Positions 1-10,987 are shown, numbered from the stretch's first letter. The stretch is 64,000 bases of DNA from Coriobacteriaceae bacterium EMTCatB1 (GCA_001950395.1 BDLO01000001.1:248001-312000), one strand, 5' to 3'. Numbers and translations are program-made. Notes: generated by a model not told the origin, from the letters alone.

Positions 1-186
1 GAGCGCGAGCCGAGCATCGTGAAGCGGAAGGTCATCGAGGTCAAGCCGATGGCACCCGAAGAGGCGGCGCTTCAGATGGAGTTGCTCGGGCACGACTTCT
101 TCGTGTTCGCCTCGGCGGAAAGCGAGACCATCAACGTGCTGTACCGCAGGAGCGACGGGGACTACGGCCTGATCATCCCGCGGTAG
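1..186 (+). CDS. hpf: Ribosome hibernation-promoting factor, long form, C-terminal part (partial)
   Basis: The window opens inside this gene; the last 61 codons are visible and end in TAG. The residues read [20 protein letters not shown] and close with [14 protein letters not shown], the typical C-terminal dimerisation domain of long HPF/RaiA, which pairs two 70S ribosomes into inactive 100S particles. The N-terminal ribosome-binding domain lies outside the window. A strong terminator follows 19 bases later. In many bacteria hpf lies directly upstream of secA and prfB; here about 7.9 kb separates it from secA, which suggests an insertion (inference). Confidence 0.9.
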   Translation, partial: EREPSIVKRKVIEVKPMAPEEAALQMELLGHDFFVFASAESETINVLYRRSDGDYGLIIPR

Positions 187-204
187 GGCAACAGGCATCG
201 AAGG

Positions 205-236
205 CGAAGGGCGGCGCAAGCCGTCCTTCGTTTGTT
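205..236 (+). terminator. Intrinsic terminator of hpf
   Basis: An 11-bp stem (205-215 with 220-230, one G-U pair) closed by a GCAA tetraloop is followed by TTTGTT. It lies just after the hpf stop codon and before the TTGACA promoter of the next gene, so the two genes are transcribed separately. Confidence 0.85.
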
Positions 237-265
237 GCTGTGAGTTACATTCAGTGTTGTGATTG

Positions 266-295
266 TTGACACAGTAAGGTTGCTGGGATTACATA
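266..295 (+). promoter_or_regulatory. Sigma-A type promoter of the 219-aa hypothetical gene
   Basis: A perfect -35 TTGACA (266-271) is followed after 17-18 bp by TTACAT/TACATA (289-295) as a weak -10. The expected transcript start near 302 leaves a leader of about 65 bases before the SD at 354-360. Confidence 0.55.
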
Positions 296-366
296 GTCAC
301 CAGCGGGCCGACGCACACATGTTCGCAGATCTGCACGTGCAGCACAGCAGCAGTAGGAGGTCCGGC

Positions 367-1026
367 GTGGAGCGCAGCATCTCTGCAACCACGATCGCCG
401 AGATCGAAGAGGCGCTGTCACAGGTCTCCGAGATAAAGGCGGCTCGCGTCGTGGCCTCGTCTGATGGCCGCATCGAGGAGATTCACGTCCTCGCGCTTCC
501 AACGAAGTCGCCCAAGCAGCTCGTGCGCGACATCGAGTCGACGATCATGGCGACTTTCGGCATCCCAGTCGACCACAAGAAGATCTCGATCGCTCAGCTG
601 GGCCAGGACGCCGTCCCGAGGACGTCTCCGTACGATCATCCGCGCGCACTCATCCGCTCAGTCAGCGCCGAAACCGCTGGCTTGGAGGTCAGGGTCTCCG
701 TGGCGCTGGAGATCGGGGGGGAGCTCTACATCGGCAACGCCTCCGGTCCGGGGAGCCAGACGACCAGGCAACGGCTCGTGGCGCAGGCGGCTCTGAACGC
801 GGTGGAGGAGTACCTTCAGGGCTCCATGGCCTTCGCGCTGGAGGACGTGCAAGTCGTGAGGCTTGGCCAGCAGACGGTCGCGGTGGCGTGCATCGCACTC
901 GTGACCTCTCTCGGAGAACAACCGCTGACTGGCGCAGCACTCGTGCGCCAGAGCGAGAAGGATTCGATCGTCAAGGCGACGCTGGATGCCATCAACAGAC
1001 GTCTGGGATTCTTGACAACGACATAG
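367..1026 (+). CDS. Conserved hypothetical protein, possible two-domain small-molecule-binding protein
   Basis: 219 aa from GTG 367, chosen because TAGGAGG (354-360) sits 6 bases upstream; earlier in-frame codons overlap the promoter. No signal peptide or membrane segment. The N-terminal 80 residues alternate predicted strands and helices (IEEALSQVSEIKAARVVASS, then a VRDIES helix). The C-terminal half has a strand-glycine-rich pattern (GGELYIGNASGPGS) followed by a helix rich in Ala and then a second similar repeat, faintly recalling the regulatory domain of isopropylmalate synthase. I do not recognise a named family, so function is unknown. It has its own promoter and stands alone. Confidence 0.7.
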   Translation: MERSISATTIAEIEEALSQVSEIKAARVVASSDGRIEEIHVLALPTKSPKQLVRDIESTIMATFGIPVDHKKISIAQLGQDAVPRTSPYDHPRALIRSVSAETAGLEVRVSVALEIGGELYIGNASGPGSQTTRQRLVAQAALNAVEEYLQGSMAFALEDVQVVRLGQQTVAVACIALVTSLGEQPLTGAALVRQSEKDSIVKATLDAINRRLGFLTTT

Positions 1027-1123
1027 ACGACAGATTTGGGCCAACGCCGTGCCGATGTGCGTGAACACTGTCAGCATTCGATCGAGCGGAGCGGACAGGG
1101 TTCTTCCATTGCTAGCGGGATGG

Positions 1124-1155
1124 GAGAAGACACCACTGGAAAAGGGGGTCTTCTC
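1124..1155 (+). promoter_or_regulatory. Hairpin masking the SD of the 24-codon peptide
   Basis: GAGAAGAC (1124-1131) pairs perfectly with GTCTTCTC (1148-1155), with two further C-G pairs (1133/1146, 1134/1145) inside one mismatch. The G-run 1144-1148, the only SD-like sequence for the ATG at 1158, lies in the loop-proximal 3' arm. Folding would therefore hide the ribosome site. There is no U-tract, so it is not a classical terminator. Whether it controls translation is inference. Confidence 0.45.
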
Positions 1156-1157
1156 AA

Positions 1158-1232
1158 ATGAAGCGGATTGCTTTCCTTCTCGCGTCTCTCGCCGCTCTCG
1201 TCCTTGGTGGCGGGGCTTTCACGAAGATGTAA
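1158..1232 (+). CDS. Small hydrophobic peptide, 24 aa
   Basis: ATG 1158 to TAA 1232. The product starts MKRIAFLLASLAALVL and ends GGGAFTKM: a positively charged start, a hydrophobic core and a short tail, like a bare signal peptide or a short hydrophobic pheromone precursor of the SHP type. An A/G-rich SD (1141-1148) is present but overlapped by a hairpin. It lies in the same frame as, and upstream of, the HD-GYP gene. It could be a signalling peptide, a leader peptide controlling translation of the next gene, or a decayed secreted protein. No family match is claimed. Confidence 0.35.
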   Translation: MKRIAFLLASLAALVLGGGAFTKM

Positions 1233-1277
1233 TGGTCTCGCGGCGTTGGCCCAGACTGCTTGGGAACGGGCAAGAAG

Positions 1278-2546
1278 GTGACTAGGCGCTACAAAGTGTA
1301 TGTGCTGGCCATGCTCTGCTGTGCCGGCGCCTCAATTTCTTGGCTTTGGTCGATGCATCGACCTTGGCTTCCCGCCGGGACTCTGATCTCTCTCATTGCT
1401 GTGACGATTCTCTCGGAAAGCCTCGCGGTCCGTCTACCAAAGGGGGGCTCAACTTCGCTGGCATTCGCCTCTGACTTCGCTGCTGTAGTCCTCACCGGTG
1501 GCGTTCCGGCTGCATTAGTGGCGGTCGCTGGGGCGGTCACATGGGAGGAGATTCGAGAACATAAGTCCCCGTGGATAATGATGTTCAATGTCTCTCAAGC
1601 AGTTGTGTGCTCTGCCGCCGCCGTTGCCGTTCTGCAGATACTCGGAGTCGAGCCGATTGCCATATCATGGCCAAACCTCGTTGTGACTCCTCATATTGCG
1701 GCATCTTGGGCGTTGTCGGCCCTTGCCTTTGAAGCGACTAACCTACTAGCGGTCACCGTTGGTATCTCATTGGCTTATGACATGCCAGTTGGCCAGGTTG
1801 TACGCGTACAGAGGCTACCCATCGTGCTGTTCAACATCCTGGTATTAGCTCCACTTGGTGTCCTTCTCGCCTTAGTGGCATTGAAGGGCAGATGGTTGAC
1901 CGGCTTAGTCCTTGCGGTGCCGTTCATGCTGGAGCGAAGGGTTCTGCACGCATATGTCCGCTTGTATGAGTCCTTCACCGAAACGTTGCGTCTTCTTGTG
2001 TCGGCTCTGGAAAGCAAAGACACATACACGAAAGGTCACTCCGAGAGAGTGGCCAAGCTTGCTCGAGCTGTGTCTGTTCAGATTGGATTGAACTCAGAAC
2101 AGGTTGAACTTGCCGAGCGTGCTGCACTTCTGCACGACCTCGGGAAGATCACTGTGAGTTCCTCGGTGCTAAAGTCGAGCGCGCGACTTGGGCCTGTCGA
2201 ACTGGCAGAGATTCGTCAGCATCCGGCAATTGGCGCACGGCTCGTTTCGCAAATTGAGTTCTTACGTGATGCAGCTCCAGTAATCGCTGCGCATCACGAG
2301 AAGATGGATGGTTCTGGCTATCCCGAAGGACTAGCAGGAGACAAGATACCTCTCCTCGCACGCATTCTGGCTTGCGTGGATGCATACGACGCGATGACGT
2401 CGACGCGTCCTTATCGAGAAGCGCTAAGCCCTCAGGTGGCTTTGGAAGAGATCCAAAGAAGCGCAGGGACGCATCTCGATCCGAGAGTAGTAGAGGCATT
2501 TTGCCAAGTCATTCAGTCATTCGGAGATGAAGGCACTGACGGCTGA
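1278..2546 (+). CDS. Membrane-bound HD-GYP cyclic-di-GMP phosphodiesterase
   Basis: About 422 aa. Residues 1-215 form six or seven membrane segments of a MASE-like sensor region. A linker leads to a complete HD-GYP domain (about 235-410): GHSERVA, HD at 286-287 in AALLHDLGKI, HH at 339-340 and DGSGYP ending at 349. All metal-ligand motifs are intact, so hydrolysis of c-di-GMP is likely. The start is uncertain: TTG 1260, GTG 1278 and GTG 1296 all lack a good SD. Codon use is more A/T-rich than in secA and beyond, suggesting transfer. It overlaps the next gene by 20 bases and may be translationally coupled to it. Confidence 0.85.
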   Translation: MTRRYKVYVLAMLCCAGASISWLWSMHRPWLPAGTLISLIAVTILSESLAVRLPKGGSTSLAFASDFAAVVLTGGVPAALVAVAGAVTWEEIREHKSPWIMMFNVSQAVVCSAAAVAVLQILGVEPIAISWPNLVVTPHIAASWALSALAFEATNLLAVTVGISLAYDMPVGQVVRVQRLPIVLFNILVLAPLGVLLALVALKGRWLTGLVLAVPFMLERRVLHAYVRLYESFTETLRLLVSALESKDTYTKGHSERVAKLARAVSVQIGLNSEQVELAERAALLHDLGKITVSSSVLKSSARLGPVELAEIRQHPAIGARLVSQIEFLRDAAPVIAAHHEKMDGSGYPEGLAGDKIPLLARILACVDAYDAMTSTRPYREALSPQVALEEIQRSAGTHLDPRVVEAFCQVIQSFGDEGTDG

Positions 2547-3738
2547 CATGACACGCAGACTCTGGTGGATACAGCTGGCCCGGTACTCCACTATCGTGCT
2601 TGGCGTACTTGGTCTGGCTTCGGCCTCGAGCTGGTTCTTTGGTCCGGGCTCCAAGAGGCTTGACGGTGCCACTATCTGCATTTTGGCAGCGATGATGCTC
2701 ATGCTTCGATTGGCGCGAGTTCGCCTACCGCGTGGAGAATCGATTTCCATCGACGTGTTCGTTGTGGTTGTAGGCGTGCTGCTAACCTCGTGGTTCTCCC
2801 TCTTAGCCGCGCACACCCTGGCGACAATCATTGAGCTTGGATGCCGCCACGTCCTAGGCCAAGCAAGAGGGACGCGGAGAGTCTTCTACTCAACGGCTCT
2901 TGTACGATGCGGCACGATGTACTTCGCTTACGCCTGCACGCATGCCCTCGGGTTGTCGAGGGGCGTGGGTTCTGCCACTGTGGCAGGTCTCCTATTCGCG
3001 GTAGCCGACTTGTTCTTAGCTCCGTTGGTCACGCCCTCCCTTGCAGGTGGCAATCGCGGTAAGGCCACGGTCTACGAGCCGGTTCTAACGGCATACGCAG
3101 TGCATGTTGCCCTGGCGGCTGCATTTGTGGACATGTTCGACATACTGGGTTGGTGGGGTGTTGGGGCAGGACTGCTGATGGCCGTGGTGCTGCAGCAAGG
3201 GTTCAATCTGCTGATGACAATCAAGCGAGGATACTCAGAGACTATTATGGCGGTTGGGACGGCAGCAGAGATCGCTTTGCGTCTCGAAACGGGTACGACT
3301 GTGCGCCTCGCCGATCTGGGAGTCAGAGTTGGCAGACGGCTCAACCTGTCTTCGCGCATGCTCGAGAAGGTCAACCACGCCCTATTGCTCAGTAGGGTTG
3401 GCGAGCTGGGAGAGGGGGAGCTCACAGACATTCCACTAACGGAGGCTCTGGAGCGCTCCGCGTTAGCAGTCTCGGCTGTTCCTTTCTTGGACGGAGTTTC
3501 CTTCTTGCTGAATCCCCACTGCGAGATAGTGTCTGGCGCCAGCGCCAAGCGAAGACAGCCGTGGCAACTGGCCAGCAGCCTAGTTCGTGTGTGCGCTACA
3601 TACATGAGAGTTCTTGAGACAAACGGTCCAAGGCAGGCGCTCCGCATCACCGAGAGTGAATGTGAATCGCTCCCGTTCTGTCCAGAGGTGGTAAGCGCAC
3701 TGACTCTTGAACTTGCTGAACCTTCCTCATCCGGGTGA
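2527..3738 (+). CDS. Membrane protein with degenerate HD-GYP-like domain
   Basis: 403 aa, with six to eight membrane segments (residues about 15-225) and a cytoplasmic tail. The tail lines up with the start of the neighbouring HD-GYP domain: GYSETIMAVGTAAE against SFTETLRLLVSALE, and ALLLSRVGELG against AALLHDLGKI. The HD pair is replaced by SR, the upstream HSERV histidine is lost, and no HHxxxDGSGYP motif exists. It therefore cannot be an active phosphodiesterase of this class. It may act as a partner or regulator of the upstream enzyme, perhaps in a heteromeric membrane complex (inference). Start ATG 2527 lies inside the previous gene; ATG 2548 is the alternative. Confidence 0.7.
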   Translation: MKALTADMTRRLWWIQLARYSTIVLGVLGLASASSWFFGPGSKRLDGATICILAAMMLMLRLARVRLPRGESISIDVFVVVVGVLLTSWFSLLAAHTLATIIELGCRHVLGQARGTRRVFYSTALVRCGTMYFAYACTHALGLSRGVGSATVAGLLFAVADLFLAPLVTPSLAGGNRGKATVYEPVLTAYAVHVALAAAFVDMFDILGWWGVGAGLLMAVVLQQGFNLLMTIKRGYSETIMAVGTAAEIALRLETGTTVRLADLGVRVGRRLNLSSRMLEKVNHALLLSRVGELGEGELTDIPLTEALERSALAVSAVPFLDGVSFLLNPHCEIVSGASAKRRQPWQLASSLVRVCATYMRVLETNGPRQALRITESECESLPFCPEVVSALTLELAEPSSSG

Positions 3739-3836
3739 CCAGCGAGGCAACTCATGATGCGAACTACGGTCTTCCCACAGGACTGTATTCGTGGTAATAG
3801 ACTTCACACCTTCAGGGGTCCGGATTGGGGGAGGGG

Positions 3837-6800
3837 ATGTTTGTCTCACGTACCCGCGCATCCTTCTATAATGCGCCCACTGATGTCCAGCGCACTGTCA
3901 TCTTGGAAATGGTGCGCCGGCGTAACCCGCTGTTGGCAGTCCTATCCGCGCCGGGAGGATATGGCAAGAGCGTAGCCGCTTCGCAAATCGCCCAGGACTT
4001 CCAGAACAGTCTGTGGGTGAATGTTGAGAGTGAGCCGGTGTCGTTGGAGAGCATTGCCGATTGGGTAGTCAGCTCGGTTTCTAACTCCGAGTACACCGGT
4101 GGTCGTAATCTCGCGGAACGGAACCAAGAGTGCAGCGTGGTGCATCGCGATGCGATTAGCACAGCGGTTCAAGAGGCCGCATTCTCTGACCTGTGTGTCG
4201 TTCTCGATGATGTTGGTCGTGAGGCCAATCTTGAGGAGTTGGTGATTGCGGCGCAGGCCATACGTGAAGCTGCTGGTCCACGCACATCGCTAGTCGTCAC
4301 AGCGCGAGATATATCTGCGTGGGGCCCGTCTAGAAGGGTCTTCGACATACTTGCCATAGGTTCAGATCGCCTTGCTCTTAGCCTCGAGGAGGCTCGTCTG
4401 ATTGCTCGCAACATGCCCGATTCCGATTTTGAAGCATCGGTCGTGCAACAGTGCTATGAGGTGTCACAAGGTCAGGCTGCACTCTTTCATCTTCTGATTC
4501 GTCATCCGCAAGTGTTGCTCCGGGATGCAAACAGACATGGTTCAGGAGAAGTGCCCGATGCTGTCCGACACTGCCTGCGCAGCGTCGTGTTCACATCTCT
4601 TGACCAGCTCGAGCAACAGGTGCTGTGGTGTGCGGCCTTGCTCTTGGCGGGCGAGTCTGAGCAGATTGCTCGATGCTTGCCGGGGGCGAACGCAGTGTTG
4701 GTCGAGGATGTACTGCGCGCAATTGCCGTCAAGCTTCCTCTTCTTAGGGTGGTCGCCGATGATCGACTTTCGTTCAGAGTCCATGACCTGGTCCCTGAGG
4801 CTCTTGATTTGCGCCGTCTGGCAGGGGACTCGAACTACCGAACTGTTGCCAAACGCGTGATTCATGAGCTCGCCTCTGTGAATAGGGTGGGGCGTGCGCT
4901 ATTCGTTGCCGAGCAATTGAAAGACATCGATAGGCTCGCAGAGCTTTTGGAGGAGTACGCAAGAGGACCCGCCGTGGAGGTCGGCGTGTCCGAGATTCGT
5001 CGGTATCTGTCTCTCGTCCCTGCGGATATCAAGATCGACAGGCCGATTCTCCTGTATCTGGAGGGTTACGTGCTGCTCCAATCTTCTGACAGTGCAGAAG
5101 CGCTGACGAAATACGAGCTAGCGGAGAAGATCGGTTCCAGCACCAATAGCGTGGAGTCGGAAGCGAGTGGCTTGCTGGGTCAGGTGATTCTCTACTGGAA
5201 CTGTGGCTTATTATCGCTGGCCGGGACTTGCGCTATGAGGCTTCGGACCCTCTTGAGTAAGCTGGAAGGCTCGTGGGGCCACAGGATCAGAGCATGGGAG
5301 CTGTATCTGAGTGCCGAGGACGCGGACGCCTTGGAGCTGCGAGCGAGAGCGGAGGGCTTGTACGAGACACTGCTGCATGATCAGCGAGACGATGAGCACT
5401 ACTATGCCGCGTGTTTCACCTTATCGCTTGTTTATGCACTTTATCTCGGTGACTTCAGGCGATGTCTGACCATACTCAGTACTGTACGTGCTGCTGAGGA
5501 CAGTGGACGAACTTCGCCGCCGTTCGCAGCGGCGAATTCCGCGATGTTGCTCTTGACGGCCGGAAGGCTGGATGTGGCGAAAGAAGTGATTACTAGAGCC
5601 ATTGAGGATAGTAGGCGTCTAGGTGCGAAGTCGGTGGAAGCTGGAGCGAAGCACACGCTGGGACTCATCGCGGCCACAAGGGGCGACTATGAAGAAGCGA
5701 TAGCGCTGATCGAGGAATGCTGCTTGTCTGCTGCTAGGATGAACCGTGCTTTCGATTCGTACGCGAACCTGGTCGATTTCAGCCTTGTGTTGCGTGCAGC
5801 AGGAGCACCGAATGCGGCGCTCCAAAAGTGCGAAATAGCGTGTGCCATCTTGGAGTCTCTCGAGTGGCGTCAGTTCCGCTTCCATGCTCACACCGAGCGT
5901 CTTGCGTCGCGGCTTGCGCTCGGCGATGAGGAGCTGGTGTATGACGAGGGCGTCGAGCTGCGAAAGGAGCTCGAAGGTACCGGCTACTCGTTCTACCTGC
6001 TTCGGCTCGACATGGTGCTTGCGGAGATCGAGCGGCGTCGTGGCGAGATCGATCGGGCTGCGTCTCGGATCGCCGAGCACGCCGATCACATCCGCGGCGA
6101 GGGCAGCAACTGGCACATGGCCATGTACACTCGCGCGTTCCCAGGGCTCCTTGGCGTGTTTGCACGGGCGCTCGGCCCGGATGGCATCCCTATTCACATG
6201 CTGCGGATGCTCCTGGAGCCGTGCGCAACGCGCTCGCTCGAGCTCGCTCGGCCTCTCCTTGACGATGCGGATTGGCGCCGCTTGGTGCTGCGCACGCTTG
6301 GCAAAGCGAAAGGCGCTGCGTTCCTGCAAGCACACGAAGGGCCGCCGGTCCTACGGGTCCGTCTGTTCGGTGGACTGCAGGTCGAAGGGCCGAACGGGGT
6401 TGTACCTGACAAGGCGTGGGGAAAGCGCAAGGCGCGGTTGCTCTTCGCGATGCTGGCGATGAACCGGGGTCGTGACGTGCCGCGGGACGTGCTCTTCGAG
6501 CGACTGTGGCCAGACATGACTGCCGATAAGGCCCAGAGCAACTTCTACGTGACCTGGAGCTACATGAAGAAAGCGCTCGCGCCGGATGGCGGGCCGTGTC
6601 CGTACCTGGAGCATCGCGGCGGCGTCTGTCGCATCGTCCCGGAAGCCGTGCACACGGATCTTGCGGAATTCCTCGAGGCGGCGGGGGCTCTGAGAAAGGC
6701 GAAGGCGCAAGGCGACGCGGACGCGGTCATCTCTGCGGCTGAGCGCATGGCCGAGCTGCACTCCGGCGAGCTTCTCGCCGGCGACCTCTACGAGGACTGG

Positions 6801-7130
6801 TGCGAGGACACGAGAGTGCACGCGCGACACGAGCTCAGCGATGCCATGCTGGCGGGAGCGGAAGCCCTGGCGGAGCGCGGTGCTCCAGAGCGGGCGGTTC
6901 GGCTCGTGCGGCACGCGCTCGCGTTCGACCCGTGGCGAGAAGACCTGTACCAGGCGGCGCTGCGCTATCAGATCATGGCTGGTCAGCGCAGCGGCGCGAT
7001 CGAAACGTACATGACGTGCCGGACCAAGCTCGCAGAAGACCTCGGCCTCGATCCGTCGCAGGAGACGCAGCGGCTCTACGAGCAGGTTCTTGCGATGGAA
7101 GACGTCGAAGAGTCGGCGGTTCCGGCATGA
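3837..7130 (+). CDS. Large STAND/TPR transcriptional regulator with C-terminal SARP (BTAD) domain
   Basis: About 1097 aa. The N-terminus is a MalT-like NTPase: Walker A APGGYGKS at about 38-45 and Walker B CVVLDDVG near 120. Residues about 300-800 are helical repeats of TPR type. The C-terminus carries an OmpR-like winged helix (about 835-930, starting RVRLFGGLQVEG) and a bacterial transcriptional activator domain (to about 1085, with FDPWREDLYQAALR). Such proteins are DNA-binding activators gated by ligand or partner binding to the repeats. ATG 3837 has a G-rich SD at short spacing; TTG 3825 is possible. Base composition shifts inside the gene near 5,850 from A/T-richer to typical GC-rich codons, so it may be a chimera. 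Confidence 0.85.
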   Translation: MFVSRTRASFYNAPTDVQRTVILEMVRRRNPLLAVLSAPGGYGKSVAASQIAQDFQNSLWVNVESEPVSLESIADWVVSSVSNSEYTGGRNLAERNQECSVVHRDAISTAVQEAAFSDLCVVLDDVGREANLEELVIAAQAIREAAGPRTSLVVTARDISAWGPSRRVFDILAIGSDRLALSLEEARLIARNMPDSDFEASVVQQCYEVSQGQAALFHLLIRHPQVLLRDANRHGSGEVPDAVRHCLRSVVFTSLDQLEQQVLWCAALLLAGESEQIARCLPGANAVLVEDVLRAIAVKLPLLRVVADDRLSFRVHDLVPEALDLRRLAGDSNYRTVAKRVIHELASVNRVGRALFVAEQLKDIDRLAELLEEYARGPAVEVGVSEIRRYLSLVPADIKIDRPILLYLEGYVLLQSSDSAEALTKYELAEKIGSSTNSVESEASGLLGQVILYWNCGLLSLAGTCAMRLRTLLSKLEGSWGHRIRAWELYLSAEDADALELRARAEGLYETLLHDQRDDEHYYAACFTLSLVYALYLGDFRRCLTILSTVRAAEDSGRTSPPFAAANSAMLLLTAGRLDVAKEVITRAIEDSRRLGAKSVEAGAKHTLGLIAATRGDYEEAIALIEECCLSAARMNRAFDSYANLVDFSLVLRAAGAPNAALQKCEIACAILESLEWRQFRFHAHTERLASRLALGDEELVYDEGVELRKELEGTGYSFYLLRLDMVLAEIERRRGEIDRAASRIAEHADHIRGEGSNWHMAMYTRAFPGLLGVFARALGPDGIPIHMLRMLLEPCATRSLELARPLLDDADWRRLVLRTLGKAKGAAFLQAHEGPPVLRVRLFGGLQVEGPNGVVPDKAWGKRKARLLFAMLAMNRGRDVPRDVLFERLWPDMTADKAQSNFYVTWSYMKKALAPDGGPCPYLEHRGGVCRIVPEAVHTDLAEFLEAAGALRKAKAQGDADAVISAAERMAELHSGELLAGDLYEDWCEDTRVHARHELSDAMLAGAEALAERGAPERAVRLVRHALAFDPWREDLYQAALRYQIMAGQRSGAIETYMTCRTKLAEDLGLDPSQETQRLYEQVLAMEDVEESAVPA

Positions 7131-7161
7131 CGCGTCCGGTCGGTTCGAGCGAGGCGCTTCC

Positions 7162-7737
7162 GTGATACTCCTGCTCATCTCTGTGGTCGTTGGTCTTGCG
7201 GCAGGGCTTCTCAGCGGCGGCTCGCTTGCTCGCTTGCAACACGTACGTCTTCGAGGCGAGTCGTGGCTGGTTCTCCTGTTGCTGCTGCAGCTCGTTCTGC
7301 CCGCCGCCACTGCCCGGATAGGGATGTCGGCCACGCTTGCGCTGGGTATCTGGCTCCTGGCTATGGCGGGGCTCGTGATCCTCGCGCTCCGAAACGTCAG
7401 CGCCCCGGGCATGGTTCTGGTTGCGCTCGGCGTCGCGCTGAACCTCATGGTGATCGGGCTCAACGCGGGAATGCCTGTGTCAGAGCGGGCGGTGAAGATC
7501 GTGGCTCGCAGCGACACGGTGGAAGTCCCACACGACCTGGTGCATCGGCCGATGACCGGCGAAACGCTTCTGCCGTGGCTTGCTGACGTCATCCCAGTGC
7601 CCGGACCCAAGGGCTTGCGCGCAGTCGTCAGCGTCGGCGATCTGCTGCTCGTGACGGGCGTCGGCCTGCTCTTGTTCGCCGCCACGCGCGAGGGCGGAGA
7701 TTCCCGAGCTCTGGCTGACGCGGGTTCAGCCTCGTGA
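7162..7737 (+). CDS. DUF5317 family membrane protein
   Basis: 191 aa from GTG 7162, with GAGG (7151-7154) 7 bases upstream; it begins 31 bases after the SARP regulator. Four to five membrane segments are visible. The family signature is seen in LARLQHVRLRGESWLVLLLL near the N-terminus and in NLMVIGLNAGMPVSERA in the middle. DUF5317 proteins are common in Actinomycetota and Clostridia and have no known function. Its codon use is typical of the GC-rich backbone, unlike the genes before it, so it may mark the end of the transferred block. Confidence 0.75.
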   Translation: MILLLISVVVGLAAGLLSGGSLARLQHVRLRGESWLVLLLLLQLVLPAATARIGMSATLALGIWLLAMAGLVILALRNVSAPGMVLVALGVALNLMVIGLNAGMPVSERAVKIVARSDTVEVPHDLVHRPMTGETLLPWLADVIPVPGPKGLRAVVSVGDLLLVTGVGLLLFAATREGGDSRALADAGSAS

Positions 7738-7767
7738 AAGCTCTCGTTTAGAGCCGTCCGATAGAGT

Positions 7768-7956
7768 GACGTCGTCCCGCGAGGGACGGGCGTCGCGGTC
7801 GATCGGCTCCCGAACGGACGGGCGGAGCGGAGCACCGTGCCATGTAGGTGAGGAGACGGGAGACTCCTGAGGGGCACTGATGTGGTGCGCGGTGGCCGGG
7901 CCGGTGGGCTGAGACGATAGCGGCGGCTCGCAGCGCGAAGGCGAGCGAGCCGCCGC
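7768..7956 (+). ncRNA. Candidate structured RNA upstream of secA (family not identified)
   Basis: The 376-base gap 7738-8113 contains no convincing gene but several stable hairpins in series. Hairpin A: GTCCC/GGGAC (7774-7778 with 7783-7787) on a GCGA tetraloop, with outer helix GACG/CGTC (7768-7771, 7791-7794). Hairpin B: a long arm of GCACC-GTGCC (7832-7841) against GGCAC (7873-7877) and GGTGC (7884-7888), with inner AGGAG/CTCCT. Hairpin C: a perfect 12-bp stem (7920-7931 with 7945-7956). I see no match to SRP, tmRNA, RNase P or T-box consensus. Either strand is possible; GC-rich sequence folds easily, so this stays a candidate. Confidence 0.35.
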
Positions 7957-8032
7957 CACCCCTGCCGTCGCGCAGTGAGCCGCCAGGCGCTCAGGCACGA
8001 CGGCACGCGCCCACGGGCGATGGCATGCCGTG

Positions 8033-8041
8033 TGCTAGAAT
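8033..8041 (+). promoter_or_regulatory. Extended -10 promoter of secA
   Basis: TGCTAGAAT, an extended -10 (TGn plus TAGAAT), lies 72 bases before the secA start. No good -35 is visible, as expected for extended -10 promoters. The same motif recurs upstream of prfB, ftsE, the trp T-box and others in this window. Confidence 0.6.
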
Positions 8042-8113
8042 CCTCGTGCTACGACGACACCGCTCTCGGCCGCTCGCTCGCCGAGACGAACCACCCTACG
8101 AGGTCTGATTCCT

Positions 8114-10873
<2,760 letters not shown>

Positions 10874-10921
10874 CGACGCTCGCCTTCCGCTCGCGTGCCC
10901 ACGTAAGCGAGCGCGTGCCGG

Positions 10922-10930
10922 TGCTACAAT
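10922..10930 (+). promoter_or_regulatory. Extended -10 promoter of prfB
   Basis: TGCTACAAT lies 57 bases before the prfB start, directly after an inverted repeat (CGCTCGC near 10889 with GCGAGCG near 10906) that may end secA transcription without a U-tract. Confidence 0.55.
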
Positions 10931-10987
10931 CCGGCTGCCAGTCCCGTCCCTGCAGTGCGCCCACGCGGCGCTGGATCCGAAGAAGCC

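Noticed and set aside
1027-1157. c-di-GMP riboswitch upstream of the HD-GYP genes
   Set aside because: No GEMM-like core sequence is recognisable; only the SD-masking hairpin stands out.
1049-1285. Small plus-strand open frame across 1049-1285
   Set aside because: No SD and no protein-like pattern; the 24-codon frame at 1158 has a better start and a signal-like sequence.
6351-8006. Long minus-strand open frame opposite the SARP regulator and DUF5317 gene
   Set aside because: It runs antisense to two recognisable proteins, has low-complexity Arg/Ser/Pro composition and no SD; it is an artefact of high GC.
7738-8113. raiA-motif RNA, 6S RNA or RNase P RNA
   Set aside because: Position near hpf and secA made these tempting, but none of their conserved sequence blocks is visible, so only a generic structured RNA is reported.
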